Of a stretch of DNA of 64,000 bases, positions 25,915 through 36,966 are shown in pieces. Location: positions 1 to 64,000 of the forward strand of contig JANQFK010000066.1 of assembly GCA_028277885.1 (NCBI GenBank), given 5' to 3'. The position numbers were made by a program, and so were the translations under genes. The notes under the pieces were generated by a model, which was not told the origin of the DNA, did not search any database, and worked only from the letters and a program-made list of their open reading frames with translations. The DNA is from Myxococcota bacterium. GTDB taxonomy: Bacteria; Myxococcota_A; UBA9160; UBA6930. How positions within the stretch are numbered: the stretch's first letter is position 1; each line of letters opens with the position of its first letter.

Positions 25915-27036
25915 ATGAAGCGTCGCGTCCTCGGCGGGGCCGGGCTCGTGTGCGCCGGCGCCCTCGCCCTCTTCCTGCTCTGGCCCTCCCCGATCGCCTC
26001 ACGCGCCTTCCGCGCCGCGCCGCCTCCCTCCCTCGCGGGCCCGCTCGCGCCCAACCGCGCCCTCGAGACCTGCGAGCGGATCTCCGAGGGGGAGATCCTG
26101 CACTCGGACAAGCTCGCGGTGGCGGCGGACGGATCGGTCTACGCGGGCGACGCGTCGGGAGTGATCTTCCGGCTGCGCCCGGGCGCGGCGGGCGGCTACG
26201 TGCTCGAGCGCTTCGCGGAGATGGGCGGGCGCCCCATGGAGCTCGCCTTCGCGCCCGGGGGCGAGCTCGTCGTGGCCGACCACGTCGGCCCGCACGCCGC
26301 CGTCGATCCCGACGGCCGGGTGCGGCGGCTCACGACGCTCCCCGGGCTCGACGAAGGCACCGCGGGCGTCGCCGTCGGCCGCGACGGCACCCTCTACTAC
26401 GGCGCCCACCTCGACCCGCTGCTGGCCGACGACGAGGCACTCGCGGCCTTCCTGGGTGGCCTCGAGGCCACGGGCACCAGCGAGCTGCGCGCCTTCGATC
26501 CGGAGACGGGGCGCGAGCGCGTGCTCGCCGAGGGGCTCTACCGGCCCGTGGGCGTGGAGCTCTCCGCCGCCGAGGACTTCGTGGCCGTGGCCGAGTTCTT
26601 CTCCTACCGGGTCACGCGTCACTGGCTCACGGGGCCCCGCGCCGGCACCACGGACCGGCTCCTCGAGAACCTTCCGGGCTTCCCCGACGGCCTCGCCTCG
26701 GACGGGGCGGGCACCTTCTACGTCAGCCTCGCCGCCTACCGCACCCCCGCGATCGACTGGCTGCACGCGAGGCCCTGGGCGAAGGACCAGCTCGCCAAGC
26801 TGCTGCGCGCGCTGATGCCGCTGGGCGTGGGGCCGCCGCCCGGCGGCCCGGGCATCGTGCTCGCGGTGGACGAGACGGGACGCATCCTACGCTCGTACCA
26901 GGATCCCGACGGCCTGCGGGTGAGCCAGGTGACCACGGCGGAGCTGCACGCAGGCCACCTCTACCTGGGCTCGATCTCGGGCGACTGGATCGCGCGCTGC
27001 CCCATCGAGCCGCCGTCCCTGGCTGCGCGCGACTGA
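25915..27036 (+). CDS. Strictosidine-synthase/SMP-30-like beta-propeller protein
   Basis: A 373-residue protein with an N-terminal hydrophobic helix (about 6-24) that can act as a signal anchor. The rest is a six-bladed propeller typical of the strictosidine-synthase-like family. It has ADGSVYAGDASGVIFRL early, VGVELSAAEDFVAVAEFFSYRVTRHWLTG in the middle (the family's most recognisable stretch) and NLPGFPDGLA. Bacterial members are lactonase- or esterase-like hydrolases of unknown substrate. GGAGG precedes the ATG. Confidence 0.8.
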   Translation: MKRRVLGGAGLVCAGALALFLLWPSPIASRAFRAAPPPSLAGPLAPNRALETCERISEGEILHSDKLAVAADGSVYAGDASGVIFRLRPGAAGGYVLERFAEMGGRPMELAFAPGGELVVADHVGPHAAVDPDGRVRRLTTLPGLDEGTAGVAVGRDGTLYYGAHLDPLLADDEALAAFLGGLEATGTSELRAFDPETGRERVLAEGLYRPVGVELSAAEDFVAVAEFFSYRVTRHWLTGPRAGTTDRLLENLPGFPDGLASDGAGTFYVSLAAYRTPAIDWLHARPWAKDQLAKLLRALMPLGVGPPPGGPGIVLAVDETGRILRSYQDPDGLRVSQVTTAELHAGHLYLGSISGDWIARCPIEPPSLAARD

Positions 27037-27040
27037 CGGC

Positions 27041-27967
27041 TCAGGCGCTCGCGAAGGGGAGCTCGCGGTCCCAGTCGGGCGCGGGGCCGAGGGTCTCGGC
27101 CAGCCAGTCGATGAAGACCCGCACCTTCGGCGAGAGGTGGCGGCTCTCGGGGTAGACGGCGTGGAGACCGGTCTCGGCGTCGACGTGCCCGGTGAGGAGC
27201 GGGACCAGGCGGCCGGCGCGTACGTCGTCGCCCACCAGGAAGCTCGGGAGGAAGGTGACGCCGTGGCCCCTCAGGGCCGCCTGGCGCAGGGCGTCGCCGT
27301 TGTCGGCATTGAAGCGCCCGCGGGTCGGGACCCGGCGTGCGCGGGTGAAGCTCCACTCCACCGGCGGCGGCCGGTAGTTGAGGCACTCGTGCTCGCGGAG
27401 CTCCTCGGGGTCCGTGGGCGTGCCGCGCTGCGCGAGGTAGGCGGGCGCGGCGCAGACCAGCAGCCGCAGGGTGCAGATGCGCCGCTGGATCAGGCTCTGG
27501 CCCCGGGGCCGGCCGATGCGCACCGAGAGGTCGAACTTCTCGCGCACCAGGTCGATGCTGCGGTCCGTCAGGTCGAGATCCACGCGCACGCCGGGATGGC
27601 GCTCGAGGAAGGCCGGGATGCGGGGCGCGAGCTGGAGGTGGCCGAACGACATGGGGGCGGCCAGGCGGATCTGGCCGCGGGGCTCGGCCTGGAGCCGGCT
27701 CACCGAGAGCTCGGCGGCCTCGGCCTCCTCGGCGACCCGCTGGCAGCGCTCGAGGAACACCTCGCCCACCTCGGTGAGGCTCATGCGCCGGGTGGTGCGG
27801 CGCAGCAGCTGGGCGCCGAGGCGCCGCTCGAGGGCCGCCAGCTCCCGGCTCACCGAGGCCTTGGAGATGCCGAGGCGGCGCGCCGCGGCGCTCAGGCTGC
27901 CCTCGGAAACCACCTGGGAGAACAACAACATGGCGGGGACGTTGCGGAGGGGCTCGCTGTTCCTCAT
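27041..27967 (-). CDS. LysR-family transcriptional regulator
   Basis: A 308-residue protein, the normal LysR length. The N-terminal winged HTH reads FSQVVSEGSLSAAARRLGISKASVSRELAALERRLG, followed by the LysR linker and an effector-binding domain to the end. Sequence in the effector domain (RPPPVEWSF, LRGHGVTFLPSFL) fits the AaeR/DsdC-like branch often annotated as LysR substrate-binding. I use the ATG at 27967; a TTG two codons earlier is possible. It is divergent from a small secreted protein with 90 nt between the starts, the usual arrangement for a regulator and its target. Confidence 0.9.
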   Translation of the reverse strand: MRNSEPLRNVPAMLLFSQVVSEGSLSAAARRLGISKASVSRELAALERRLGAQLLRRTTRRMSLTEVGEVFLERCQRVAEEAEAAELSVSRLQAEPRGQIRLAAPMSFGHLQLAPRIPAFLERHPGVRVDLDLTDRSIDLVREKFDLSVRIGRPRGQSLIQRRICTLRLLVCAAPAYLAQRGTPTDPEELREHECLNYRPPPVEWSFTRARRVPTRGRFNADNGDALRQAALRGHGVTFLPSFLVGDDVRAGRLVPLLTGHVDAETGLHAVYPESRHLSPKVRVFIDWLAETLGPAPDWDRELPFASA

Positions 27968-27983
27968 GGGCAACGATCTTACT

Positions 27984-28008
27984 CGATTTCTTTCATTGTT
28001 TTCAATCG
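27984..28008. promoter_or_regulatory. Candidate LysR operator in the divergent gap
   Basis: CGATT (27984-27988) and AATCG (28004-28008) form an inverted repeat with a 15-nt spacer that itself contains ATTG-TTTT-CAAT. It is a conspicuous AT-rich island in GC-rich DNA between two divergent genes. Confidence 0.4.
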
Positions 28009-28057
28009 GCGAGCCGGCGAGGATGCCTTCCGCGTCCGCTCTCGAGGAGGAGCTGCC

Positions 28058-28489
28058 ATGACGTCGTCCCGCCGCATCCTTCGGGTCACCGGGCCCATCT
28101 TCGCTCTCGCCGCCTTCGCGGGGATCGCCCTCGCGCTGGCCCCGCCCGCCGCGGCGGAGTCCGCGGTGGCGCCGCCCCTCGCGCCCGCCTCGCTGGACCT
28201 CGCCGCCCCGGACGGCGCCGGCGACGCCGAGCTCGAGCGGGGCGTCGAGGTGGTGTTCACCAACGAGGGCGTCGCCGCGGCCCGCATCGTGTTCGCGCGC
28301 CGCGACGCCGCTCGGCTGGGCTGCCGGCCCGACGGGCGCCGGGCGGTGCGCTCGCGGCCCGGGCAGTTCATGCTCGAGGCGGGCGCCGAGCTCACCTGCG
28401 CGCCCCGGCGCGGCACGTTCGAGTACACCGCCTACGTGCAGCGCGACGGCGCAGTGCGCGAGGAGCGCGGCCGGGTGCGCGTGCGCTGA
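28058..28489 (+). CDS. Small secreted protein of unknown function, divergent from the LysR regulator
   Basis: A 143-residue protein with a signal peptide (about 1-33, ALAPPAAAES). The mature part resembles a single beta-sandwich: ELERGVEVVFTNEGVAAARIVF, then GRRAVRSRPGQFMLEAGAELTC, then a final strand ending VRVR. The pattern (a strand ending in TNEG, then a Pro-Gly-Q-turn) is common in small periplasmic proteins. I do not recognise the family. GAGGAGGAG precedes the ATG. Its position opposite the LysR gene suggests regulation by it. Confidence 0.65.
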   Translation: MTSSRRILRVTGPIFALAAFAGIALALAPPAAAESAVAPPLAPASLDLAAPDGAGDAELERGVEVVFTNEGVAAARIVFARRDAARLGCRPDGRRAVRSRPGQFMLEAGAELTCAPRRGTFEYTAYVQRDGAVREERGRVRVR

Positions 28490-28529
28490 GCCGGGACCCG
28501 CCCCGTCGGCGGGCGCTGCGCAGGATCGT

Positions 28530-28535
28530 TATGCT
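28530..28535 (+). promoter_or_regulatory. -10-like element TATGCT
   Basis: TATGCT lies 53 nt before the ATG of the sodium symporter gene. That gene has a normal GAGGGGAGG ribosome-binding site. Confidence 0.4.
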
Positions 28536-28588
28536 GCGCGGCGCGCCGCCGCCTCCCCCCGGCGGCCTCGCCGAGGGGAGGCATCCAC

Positions 28589-29920
28589 ATGGCACAGCCC
28601 CGGGAGCAGTGGGCGAGCCGCTTCGGCTTCGTGCTGGCCGCGGTGGGCTCCGCGGTGGGGCTCGGCAACATGTGGCGCTTCTCCTACCTCACGGCGGAGA
28701 ACGGCGGCGCCGCCTTCGTGGTGCTCTACCTGATCATGACGGCCCTGGTCGGGCTGCCCGTGATGCTGGCCGAGCTCACCGTGGGGCGCGGGGCCCGGCG
28801 CAGCCCCATCGGCGCCCTCGAGCACTTCGGCGGGACCCGCTGGCGACCCCTCGGCCTGGTGTTCGTCGCCACGGGCTTCCTGATCCTCGCCTACTACAGC
28901 GTGATCGCGGGCTGGACGGTGCGCTACGCGCTGATCGGCCTGCTCGCCGGGTTCGACGGCGACCCCGGCGAGCGCTTCGGCGCCATCGCGTCGGGCTCCC
29001 GCGCGGTGCTCTGGCACCTGCTGTTCATGGGCGCCACGGTGGCGGTGGTGATGAGCGGCGTGCGCGCCGGCATCGAGCGCGTGGCGCTGGTACTGATGCC
29101 CGTGCTGTTCGCGATCGTGGTCGGCCTCGCCATCTACGCCGCCACCCTGCCGGGCTCGGGGCCGGGCTACGGCTACTACCTCTCCGTGGACTTCGCCGCG
29201 CTGTGGGACGCCAACGTGCTGGCGGCCGCGGCGGGCCAGGCGTTCTTCAGCCTCTCCCTGGGCATGGGCGCCATCCTCACCTACGCGAGCTACCTGTCGC
29301 GCGAGAACCACCTCCCCAACGAGTCCGTGGTGATCGCCGGCGCGGACTTCGGCGTGGCCTTCGTGGCCGGGCTCGTGGTCTTCCCGCTGCTGTTCGCGTT
29401 GGGGCTCCAGCAGGACGTGGGCGAGAGCACCGTGGGCGCGCTCTTCATCACCCTGCCCAAGGCGTTCTCCGAGATGGGCGCCGCGGGCCGCGTGGTGGGC
29501 GTGGTGTTCTTCTTCGCCCTGGTGGTGGGCGCGCTCACCTCGGCGATCTCGCTGCTCGAGGTGGTGGTCTCGTCGCTGATGGACCGGCTCGGCTGGGAGC
29601 GCCACCACGCCACCTTCCTGCTCGGGGGCGCCATCGCGCTGCTCGGCATCCCCGCCGCCCTCGAGACCGACGTGCTCGGCGCCATGGACGGCCTGGCGGA
29701 GCGCTTCTTCCTGATCGCCGGCGGCCTCGGGCTCTCGCTCTTCGTGGGCTGGCGCATGCAGGACCCGATGGGCGAGGTGCGGGTCGGCGCCGAGGGCGTG
29801 CGCTGGTTCGGCCTGTGGCGCTGGCTGCTGCGCCTGGTGGTGCCGGCGTTCCTCGGGTTCGTGCTCTACTGGTCCCTCGGAGACCTGTCGGGCGCGCTCC
29901 AGAGCCTCGCCGGGGGCTGA
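28589..29920 (+). CDS. Sodium-dependent neurotransmitter-symporter (NSS/SNF) family transporter
   Basis: A 443-residue polytopic membrane protein with the NSS signature in helix 1: WASRFGFVLAAVGSAVGLGNMWRF, including the unwound G-LGN sodium and substrate site. About 11-12 hydrophobic helices follow, including GMGAILTYASYL (helix 6 region) and VVGALTSAISLLEV (helix 8 sodium site). Bacterial relatives import amino acids such as leucine, tryptophan or tyrosine with Na+. The substrate here is not inferable. The gene converges on the hybrid kinase. Confidence 0.92.
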   Translation: MAQPREQWASRFGFVLAAVGSAVGLGNMWRFSYLTAENGGAAFVVLYLIMTALVGLPVMLAELTVGRGARRSPIGALEHFGGTRWRPLGLVFVATGFLILAYYSVIAGWTVRYALIGLLAGFDGDPGERFGAIASGSRAVLWHLLFMGATVAVVMSGVRAGIERVALVLMPVLFAIVVGLAIYAATLPGSGPGYGYYLSVDFAALWDANVLAAAAGQAFFSLSLGMGAILTYASYLSRENHLPNESVVIAGADFGVAFVAGLVVFPLLFALGLQQDVGESTVGALFITLPKAFSEMGAAGRVVGVVFFFALVVGALTSAISLLEVVVSSLMDRLGWERHHATFLLGGAIALLGIPAALETDVLGAMDGLAERFFLIAGGLGLSLFVGWRMQDPMGEVRVGAEGVRWFGLWRWLLRLVVPAFLGFVLYWSLGDLSGALQSLAGG

Positions 29921-29932
29921 GCGGCCCGGGCG

Positions 29933-32071
<2,139 letters not shown>

Positions 32072-32155
32072 GACGCCTCCTCGGACCGATTCTGGACCGC
32101 CAGGTGCCGCCGGGCAACCCGTTCCGGGAGCGGGCTCGACGCCGCCGGCGGCGCG

Positions 32156-35098
32156 CTACTCGGCGGGCTCGAAGGTGGCGACGGACAGCGCGCCACGGCG
32201 GGCCAGCGCCTCGAACATCTCGACGGGGTGCTGGTCCGCGGTGAGCCAGGTGGGCAGCTGGATGACGAACAGCGGCGAGTCCGTGCGCGCCGTGGCGCCG
32301 CCGGGGATCACGTTCCAGCCGGCCACCCGGGCCGCGGCGTCGGCGGCGCCACCCGCCACCCCCACGTAGCGCCGCACGGGGCCGCCGCCGAAGCGGAAGC
32401 CGTTGCTCGAGTCGGCCCGGGCGCTGAAGCTCGAGGCGTTCACCACCTCGTAGCCCCCGTCGCGCGGGATCCCGGGCAGCTCCGATGCCAGGTCGCTGAA
32501 GCCGCCGGCGGGCGGCACCGAGAACTCGCCGCCCAGCTCGGCGTCGAACGTGATCCGGTGGAGCCGGCCCCAGCGGTAGTCGTCGGGGTCGGTGGAGCCG
32601 CCGAAGGCGTCCTCGAAGTCGGGGCCCGCCAGGGCGTCGAGGGCGGTCACCAAGGCGTCGAGCAGCGCGAGGTCGCGGCGCGCCCCGGCGTCGAGGGCGG
32701 CGGGCTCGGGCACGAAGTCCACCCCCGAGGCGCCCACGCCGTCGTAGGGCGTCTCCGAGAGCAGGTTGAAGAGCGCCTTCATGGCGTCGGTGGCCCCCAC
32801 CCCGGGCGCCCCCACCCGCGAGAGCGTGGCGTCCACGACCGAGCGGATCGCCTTGGCGCGCCAGACGTTGTAGAGCGTGGCGGCGACGCTGGCCCGCGCC
32901 TCGGCGTCGCCCACGCCGAGCAGCCGCACGCCGTCGCGGTCGTGGGCGTCGTAGCCCTCGGGGATGCCCGTGGGCGTGGAGAAGTCCCAGTCGGCCAGGC
33001 GCCCCACCGCCTCCTGCACGCGCGGGTCCGCGGCTCGCGCGGCCAGCTCGGCCGGAGCGCCCGGCGCGCCCGCACGCTCGAAGGCGCCGAGCAGGAAGGG
33101 CAGGAACAGCTCGGCGTCGAGCTGCTGGGTGTTGGACTGGAAGTGGCGCATGTCGTCGGCGGAGATCTTCTCGCCGGCCTCGAGCTGGCCGCGCACCAGG
33201 CGCGTGATGCGGCCGGAGCGCAGCCCCTCGTCGTAGCCCGGGTTCAGGTAGTAGATCGCGTCGGGGTTGCCCGGCCGGCGCTGGTTCAGCGGGTCGTTGT
33301 CGAGGGTCGTGCCCGCCGGGTCGTTGTTCGCGTTGGCGAAGAAGCCGTTGGCGGGCTCCACGGTCTGGGGCATCTCGGCGAAGGGCAGCACCGCGTAGGG
33401 GATGGCCTGGCCCTGGGAGCGGGCGGGGTCCGGCACCCAGTTGTTCGGCCCCGAGCCGTCGCGCACGAAGAACGGCGGCAGGCCCACCACGGCGCCCGCC
33501 TCGAGATCGGCGCGCAGGGGGTTCTCGGCGCTGGCGAAGTAGCCGAGCACATAGTCGTCGGGGGCGTCGGCGCTGCGCGGGCCCGCGAAGGCCCAGTTCT
33601 GGGAGCCGAAGTCGAAGGACTGGAGGCCCTCCAGGAACTCGTCGAGGTTGCGCGCGCGGTTCCAGGCCCGGAAGGTCGCGAGCTCGCCGGTGGCGTGGAA
33701 GCCCGTGAACTGGAGGAACAGTCCGGTGGTCTCGTCGGCGCTGCCGAGCAGCAGCCCCGGGTCGTCGATGAAGACCAGCGGACCGAAGCTGCGGAACTCG
33801 GCGGTGAGGATGAAGCGCTGGTCGAAGGGCACCTCCTCGCCGGCGTCGACGATCAGGTTGTCGAGCACGCCGTCGTCGGGGGTGTTGTAGCGGTAGCTCG
33901 CGATCTCGAGGTCGAGGGGATGCACCTCGCCCTCGGAGATCAGGCAGAAGTTCACCGGACAGCGCGGCTCGATGGTGTCGCGCACCAGGCGGTCGAGGAA
34001 CAGGTCCGAGACGTCCATGGGGTTGGTGGTGGCGCCCCAGGTGATGCGCTCGTTCTGGCCGAGGATCACCGAGGGCACGCCGGGGAAGGTGATGCCGTGG
34101 ACGTTCATGGGGCCGAAGTCGGGATCGTTGCGGACCACGAGGTGGTTCTCGTAGAAGGTCGACGGCGTGTTCAGCGAGAGGTGCGGATCGTTCGCGATGA
34201 TGGGGAAGCCCGTGGTGCTGGCCGCCCCGGTGACGCCCCAGTGGTTGCTGCCCACGTGGCGCTCGCGCCGCTCCATGGCGGCCACGAGCAGGCGCGAGTT
34301 CCGGGCTCTGGCCAGGAAGCCCCGCGCCGCTCGTGCCGCCTCGGCCAGATAACCGGGATCGAGCTCGAAATCGGGTCCGGGCAGGAAGGGCAGGCTGCCC
34401 GTGGCGTCGGGCACCGTCGCCACCGGATCCATGGGCGCACTGCGCCGCACGTCCTCGGTGAAGAGCGCGAGCCCGTCGAAGGGCGGGTCCGCGGCCTCGC
34501 CCGCGGCCACGAAGGCCTCGAGCTGCTCCATCAGCCCGGCGTCGATGTCGAGGGAGAGGCTCGCCGCGATCCCCTTGCCGATGGCCAGGGTGTCGACGGC
34601 GCTCCAGCGCTCCACCGTGGTGAGCTCGACCTCGGCGTACTCCGGAGGCAGGCCGCCGCTCGCCTCGGCCTGGGCGATCCAGGCGTTCACGCCCTCGGCG
34701 AAGGCATCGAGGATGGCCACGTCGGCGGGGTCGCCGGCCGCCAGGCTGCGCTCGGCGGCTCGGTGCAGGCCGATGGTTCGGTTGGTGACGTCGCCGCCGA
34801 GGGCGTCGGGGCCGAGCAGCTCCGCGATGGTCCCGCTCACCTCGCGGCGCGTGAGGTCCATCTGCCAGAGCCGGTCCCGGGCGTGCACCCAGCCCTGGGC
34901 GCGCGCCACGTCGGCGTCGGTCTCGCCGAAGAGGTGCGGCACCCCGAAGCGGTCGATCACCAGGCGCACGGGCTCGGTGAGGCCCGGCAAGGCGATGATC
35001 TCGCCCGGCTCGGGCTCCGGCACGGGAACGCACAGGAAGCCCAGGGCCGCGGGGCTCGCGGCGAGGAGCGTGACGAGGAGGAGCCGGGCGAGCCTCAC
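32156..35098 (-). CDS. Exported penicillin-acylase-family N-terminal nucleophile hydrolase
   Basis: From a GTG at 35098 this is 980 residues with a signal peptide (RLARLLLVTLLAASPAALG). Penicillin-acylase-family features are present: VRLVIDRFGVPHLFGETDADVARAQGWVHARDRLWQMDLTRRE in the A chain, then a spacer to the predicted autocatalytic nucleophile Ser284 in HVGSNHWGVTG, then NDPHLSLNTPSTFYENHLV. These hydrolases cleave amide bonds such as acyl-homoserine lactones or beta-lactam side chains. At 980 residues it is longer than the usual 700-850. Its GTG start overlaps the TGA stop of the upstream PEP-CTERM gene (GTGA), indicating translational coupling. Confidence 0.88.
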   Translation of the reverse strand: MRLARLLLVTLLAASPAALGFLCVPVPEPEPGEIIALPGLTEPVRLVIDRFGVPHLFGETDADVARAQGWVHARDRLWQMDLTRREVSGTIAELLGPDALGGDVTNRTIGLHRAAERSLAAGDPADVAILDAFAEGVNAWIAQAEASGGLPPEYAEVELTTVERWSAVDTLAIGKGIAASLSLDIDAGLMEQLEAFVAAGEAADPPFDGLALFTEDVRRSAPMDPVATVPDATGSLPFLPGPDFELDPGYLAEAARAARGFLARARNSRLLVAAMERRERHVGSNHWGVTGAASTTGFPIIANDPHLSLNTPSTFYENHLVVRNDPDFGPMNVHGITFPGVPSVILGQNERITWGATTNPMDVSDLFLDRLVRDTIEPRCPVNFCLISEGEVHPLDLEIASYRYNTPDDGVLDNLIVDAGEEVPFDQRFILTAEFRSFGPLVFIDDPGLLLGSADETTGLFLQFTGFHATGELATFRAWNRARNLDEFLEGLQSFDFGSQNWAFAGPRSADAPDDYVLGYFASAENPLRADLEAGAVVGLPPFFVRDGSGPNNWVPDPARSQGQAIPYAVLPFAEMPQTVEPANGFFANANNDPAGTTLDNDPLNQRRPGNPDAIYYLNPGYDEGLRSGRITRLVRGQLEAGEKISADDMRHFQSNTQQLDAELFLPFLLGAFERAGAPGAPAELAARAADPRVQEAVGRLADWDFSTPTGIPEGYDAHDRDGVRLLGVGDAEARASVAATLYNVWRAKAIRSVVDATLSRVGAPGVGATDAMKALFNLLSETPYDGVGASGVDFVPEPAALDAGARRDLALLDALVTALDALAGPDFEDAFGGSTDPDDYRWGRLHRITFDAELGGEFSVPPAGGFSDLASELPGIPRDGGYEVVNASSFSARADSSNGFRFGGGPVRRYVGVAGGAADAAARVAGWNVIPGGATARTDSPLFVIQLPTWLTADQHPVEMFEALARRGALSVATFEPAE

Positions 35099-35781
35099 CG
35101 CAGCCGGCGCCGGGCGATGCCGAGCAGCCCGGCGGCGACGAGGAGCGCGCTGCTCGGCTCGGGGACGAAGCGCAGGTCGAGGTCGGCGACGCCGAAGTAG
35201 TCCCCGGAGAGGAAGGTGGGGGCGGTGAGGTCGGGGAAGAGCGTGGCGTTCAGGATGCCCGCCGCGGTCTCGGTCCAGTCCAGGCCGAAGCCGTTCAGCA
35301 GGATGCTGCCGTCCTGGTCGAGGCACGGGTCCACGCCGGTCGACGTGACGCAGGCGCGGGCGTCGAAGACCGGGACGTCGGTGGCGACCCCGAAGGGCTG
35401 GCCGGCGGTGACCCGCGCGCGCACCACGAGGTCGAGGAGGTCGATCACCAGGTCCTCGAGGATCACCGTGGGGCCGGGGTCGAGGATCGTGCCGCTCGCC
35501 AGCGAGATCGAGAAGCCCGAGGCGACGTGCTCGACGCTGCCCTCGAGAAGCGGGATCGTGACGTCGCCGCCGGTGACGGGCAGCACCACGTCGCCCCGGC
35601 CGTCCAGGCTCGCGTTGCCGGCGAGCCCGGTCACGAGCCCCAGTGCGGCGAGCTCGGGTGCGCTCGCGATCTCGATGCGCGTCTCGTCCCCGATGAGCGG
35701 AAGCGCCCCCGCGGGCAGGACCGCGGCCCACGGGACGAGGAGCGATGCGAGGACGCAGGCGGCTTTGCAGTGGGGCGTCAC
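35095..35781 (-). CDS. PEP-CTERM sorting-domain protein
   Basis: A 228-residue secreted protein: an N-terminal signal (about 1-26), a beta-rich middle of unknown function, and the tripartite PEP-CTERM signal at the end (VPEPSSALLVAAGLLGIARRRLR: the PEP motif, a hydrophobic helix and a basic tail). PEP-CTERM proteins are processed by an exosortase and delivered to the surface or exopolysaccharide, so the organism should encode an exosortase elsewhere. The start codon is GTG at 35781, without an obvious ribosome-binding site. The 3-prime end overlaps the penicillin-acylase-family gene by 4 nt. Confidence 0.85.
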   Translation of the reverse strand: MTPHCKAACVLASLLVPWAAVLPAGALPLIGDETRIEIASAPELAALGLVTGLAGNASLDGRGDVVLPVTGGDVTIPLLEGSVEHVASGFSISLASGTILDPGPTVILEDLVIDLLDLVVRARVTAGQPFGVATDVPVFDARACVTSTGVDPCLDQDGSILLNGFGLDWTETAAGILNATLFPDLTAPTFLSGDYFGVADLDLRFVPEPSSALLVAAGLLGIARRRLR

Positions 35782-35905
35782 CGGAGATGGGTGGTCGCCG
35801 ATGCGCGCTTGTGTCGCGCTCCTCCCACCCAGTCCGAGCGGACCACCTGGGAGTCCAGGCGGAGTCCGAGCGGACCCCTTCCGCGGATCCCGGCCCCCGC
35901 CGGGC

Positions 35906-35911
35906 TATGCT
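35906..35911 (+). promoter_or_regulatory. -10-like element TATGCT
   Basis: TATGCT lies 23 nt before the ATG at 35935. A GGAGGAG ribosome-binding site lies between them. Confidence 0.4.
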
Positions 35912-35934
35912 GGCCGGGCCACCGGAGGAGCCCC

Positions 35935-36966
35935 ATGACGAGCGCCCGCGTCGAGATCCTGGACCCGCTGCTCGGAGCCGAGGGCGCCGAGGCCATGCTG
36001 CGGCTGTGCGAGGGCTTCGGCGGCTACGGCTCCTACGCCGAGGACAAGACCAACGCGGTCGAGCTCGCGCCGGAGCTGGCCCAGCGCCACGACGCGGCCG
36101 TGAACTTCGTGCGCACCGGCGGGCGCTTCGGGCGCCGCGAGGACCCGCGCGTGCTGGCGGCGCGCACCAACTACTTCCGCGAGACCTACGCCTACGACGA
36201 CGACGTCCACGAGGGCATCTCGCCCTTCATGCACCACGAGGCCTTCCTCGACGCGGCGCGTCGCGTCCACGGCCGCCCCCTGGTGGTCCCCAACATCGTG
36301 TACGCGAACCTGCTGGTTCCCGGCCAGGAGCTCAGCGTCCACACCGACGTGCCCGAGTTCCGTGGCGCCAACCGCAAGCGGCTGCCCCAGTGGCTGATGG
36401 TGGTGATGCACCACTCGGGCCTGTTCGACGCCTGGCGCCGCCGCATCGCCACGGGGATCGCCTACTTCGGCCGCTGCGAGGGCGGGCGGCTCGCCTACTA
36501 CCCCGACGGAGCCGAGGGCGCGCCCCGCACCCTGGCCGCGAAGCACGACACCGCCGCGGTCCTCGACACCGACAGCGTCTTCCACGGCGTCGACCGGGTG
36601 GCGGAGACGAAGCCGCTGCCGCCGCTGCGTCCGGGCATGCGGCTGCTGTTCGAGGACGGCGGCTGGACGGTGCGCGACGGGGAGAAGGCCCTGGCCCGCT
36701 ACGACCGGGACGAGGTGCGCTTCTCGGTCTCGTGGAAGGCCTACTGCTACGCCGACGAGGCCGAGCAGCGGCTGGTGGAGAGCCACGCCGACGACCTGGC
36801 GCTGCCCGGGATCCTCGAGCGCCTCGAGGCGGACCTGCGCGAGCGCGGGCGGCTCGCGGGCGAGCGGCCCGCGGACGCCGACTTCGCGCTGCTCATGATC
36901 GACGAGTACGTGCGCTTCCCGCAGCCGGAGCCGGCCGCCGCGCCCGCCGCCGCCGCCAGCTCATGA
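35935..36966 (+). CDS. Probable 2-oxoglutarate/Fe(II)-dependent oxygenase
   Basis: A 343-residue protein with an HxD...H facial triad pattern: HTDVPEF in the middle, then about 80 residues on DTDSVFHGVDRV, followed about 60 residues later by RFSVSWKAY, which fits the 2OG-binding Arg-x-Ser. The beta-rich sequence around LVVPNIVYANLLVPGQELSVHTD fits a double-stranded beta-helix. I do not recognise a specific subfamily. The extreme C-terminus is Ala/Pro-rich. GGAGGAG precedes the ATG. The last 74 nt overlap the end of the convergent CAP-domain gene. Confidence 0.65.
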   Translation: MTSARVEILDPLLGAEGAEAMLRLCEGFGGYGSYAEDKTNAVELAPELAQRHDAAVNFVRTGGRFGRREDPRVLAARTNYFRETYAYDDDVHEGISPFMHHEAFLDAARRVHGRPLVVPNIVYANLLVPGQELSVHTDVPEFRGANRKRLPQWLMVVMHHSGLFDAWRRRIATGIAYFGRCEGGRLAYYPDGAEGAPRTLAAKHDTAAVLDTDSVFHGVDRVAETKPLPPLRPGMRLLFEDGGWTVRDGEKALARYDRDEVRFSVSWKAYCYADEAEQRLVESHADDLALPGILERLEADLRERGRLAGERPADADFALLMIDEYVRFPQPEPAAAPAAAASS

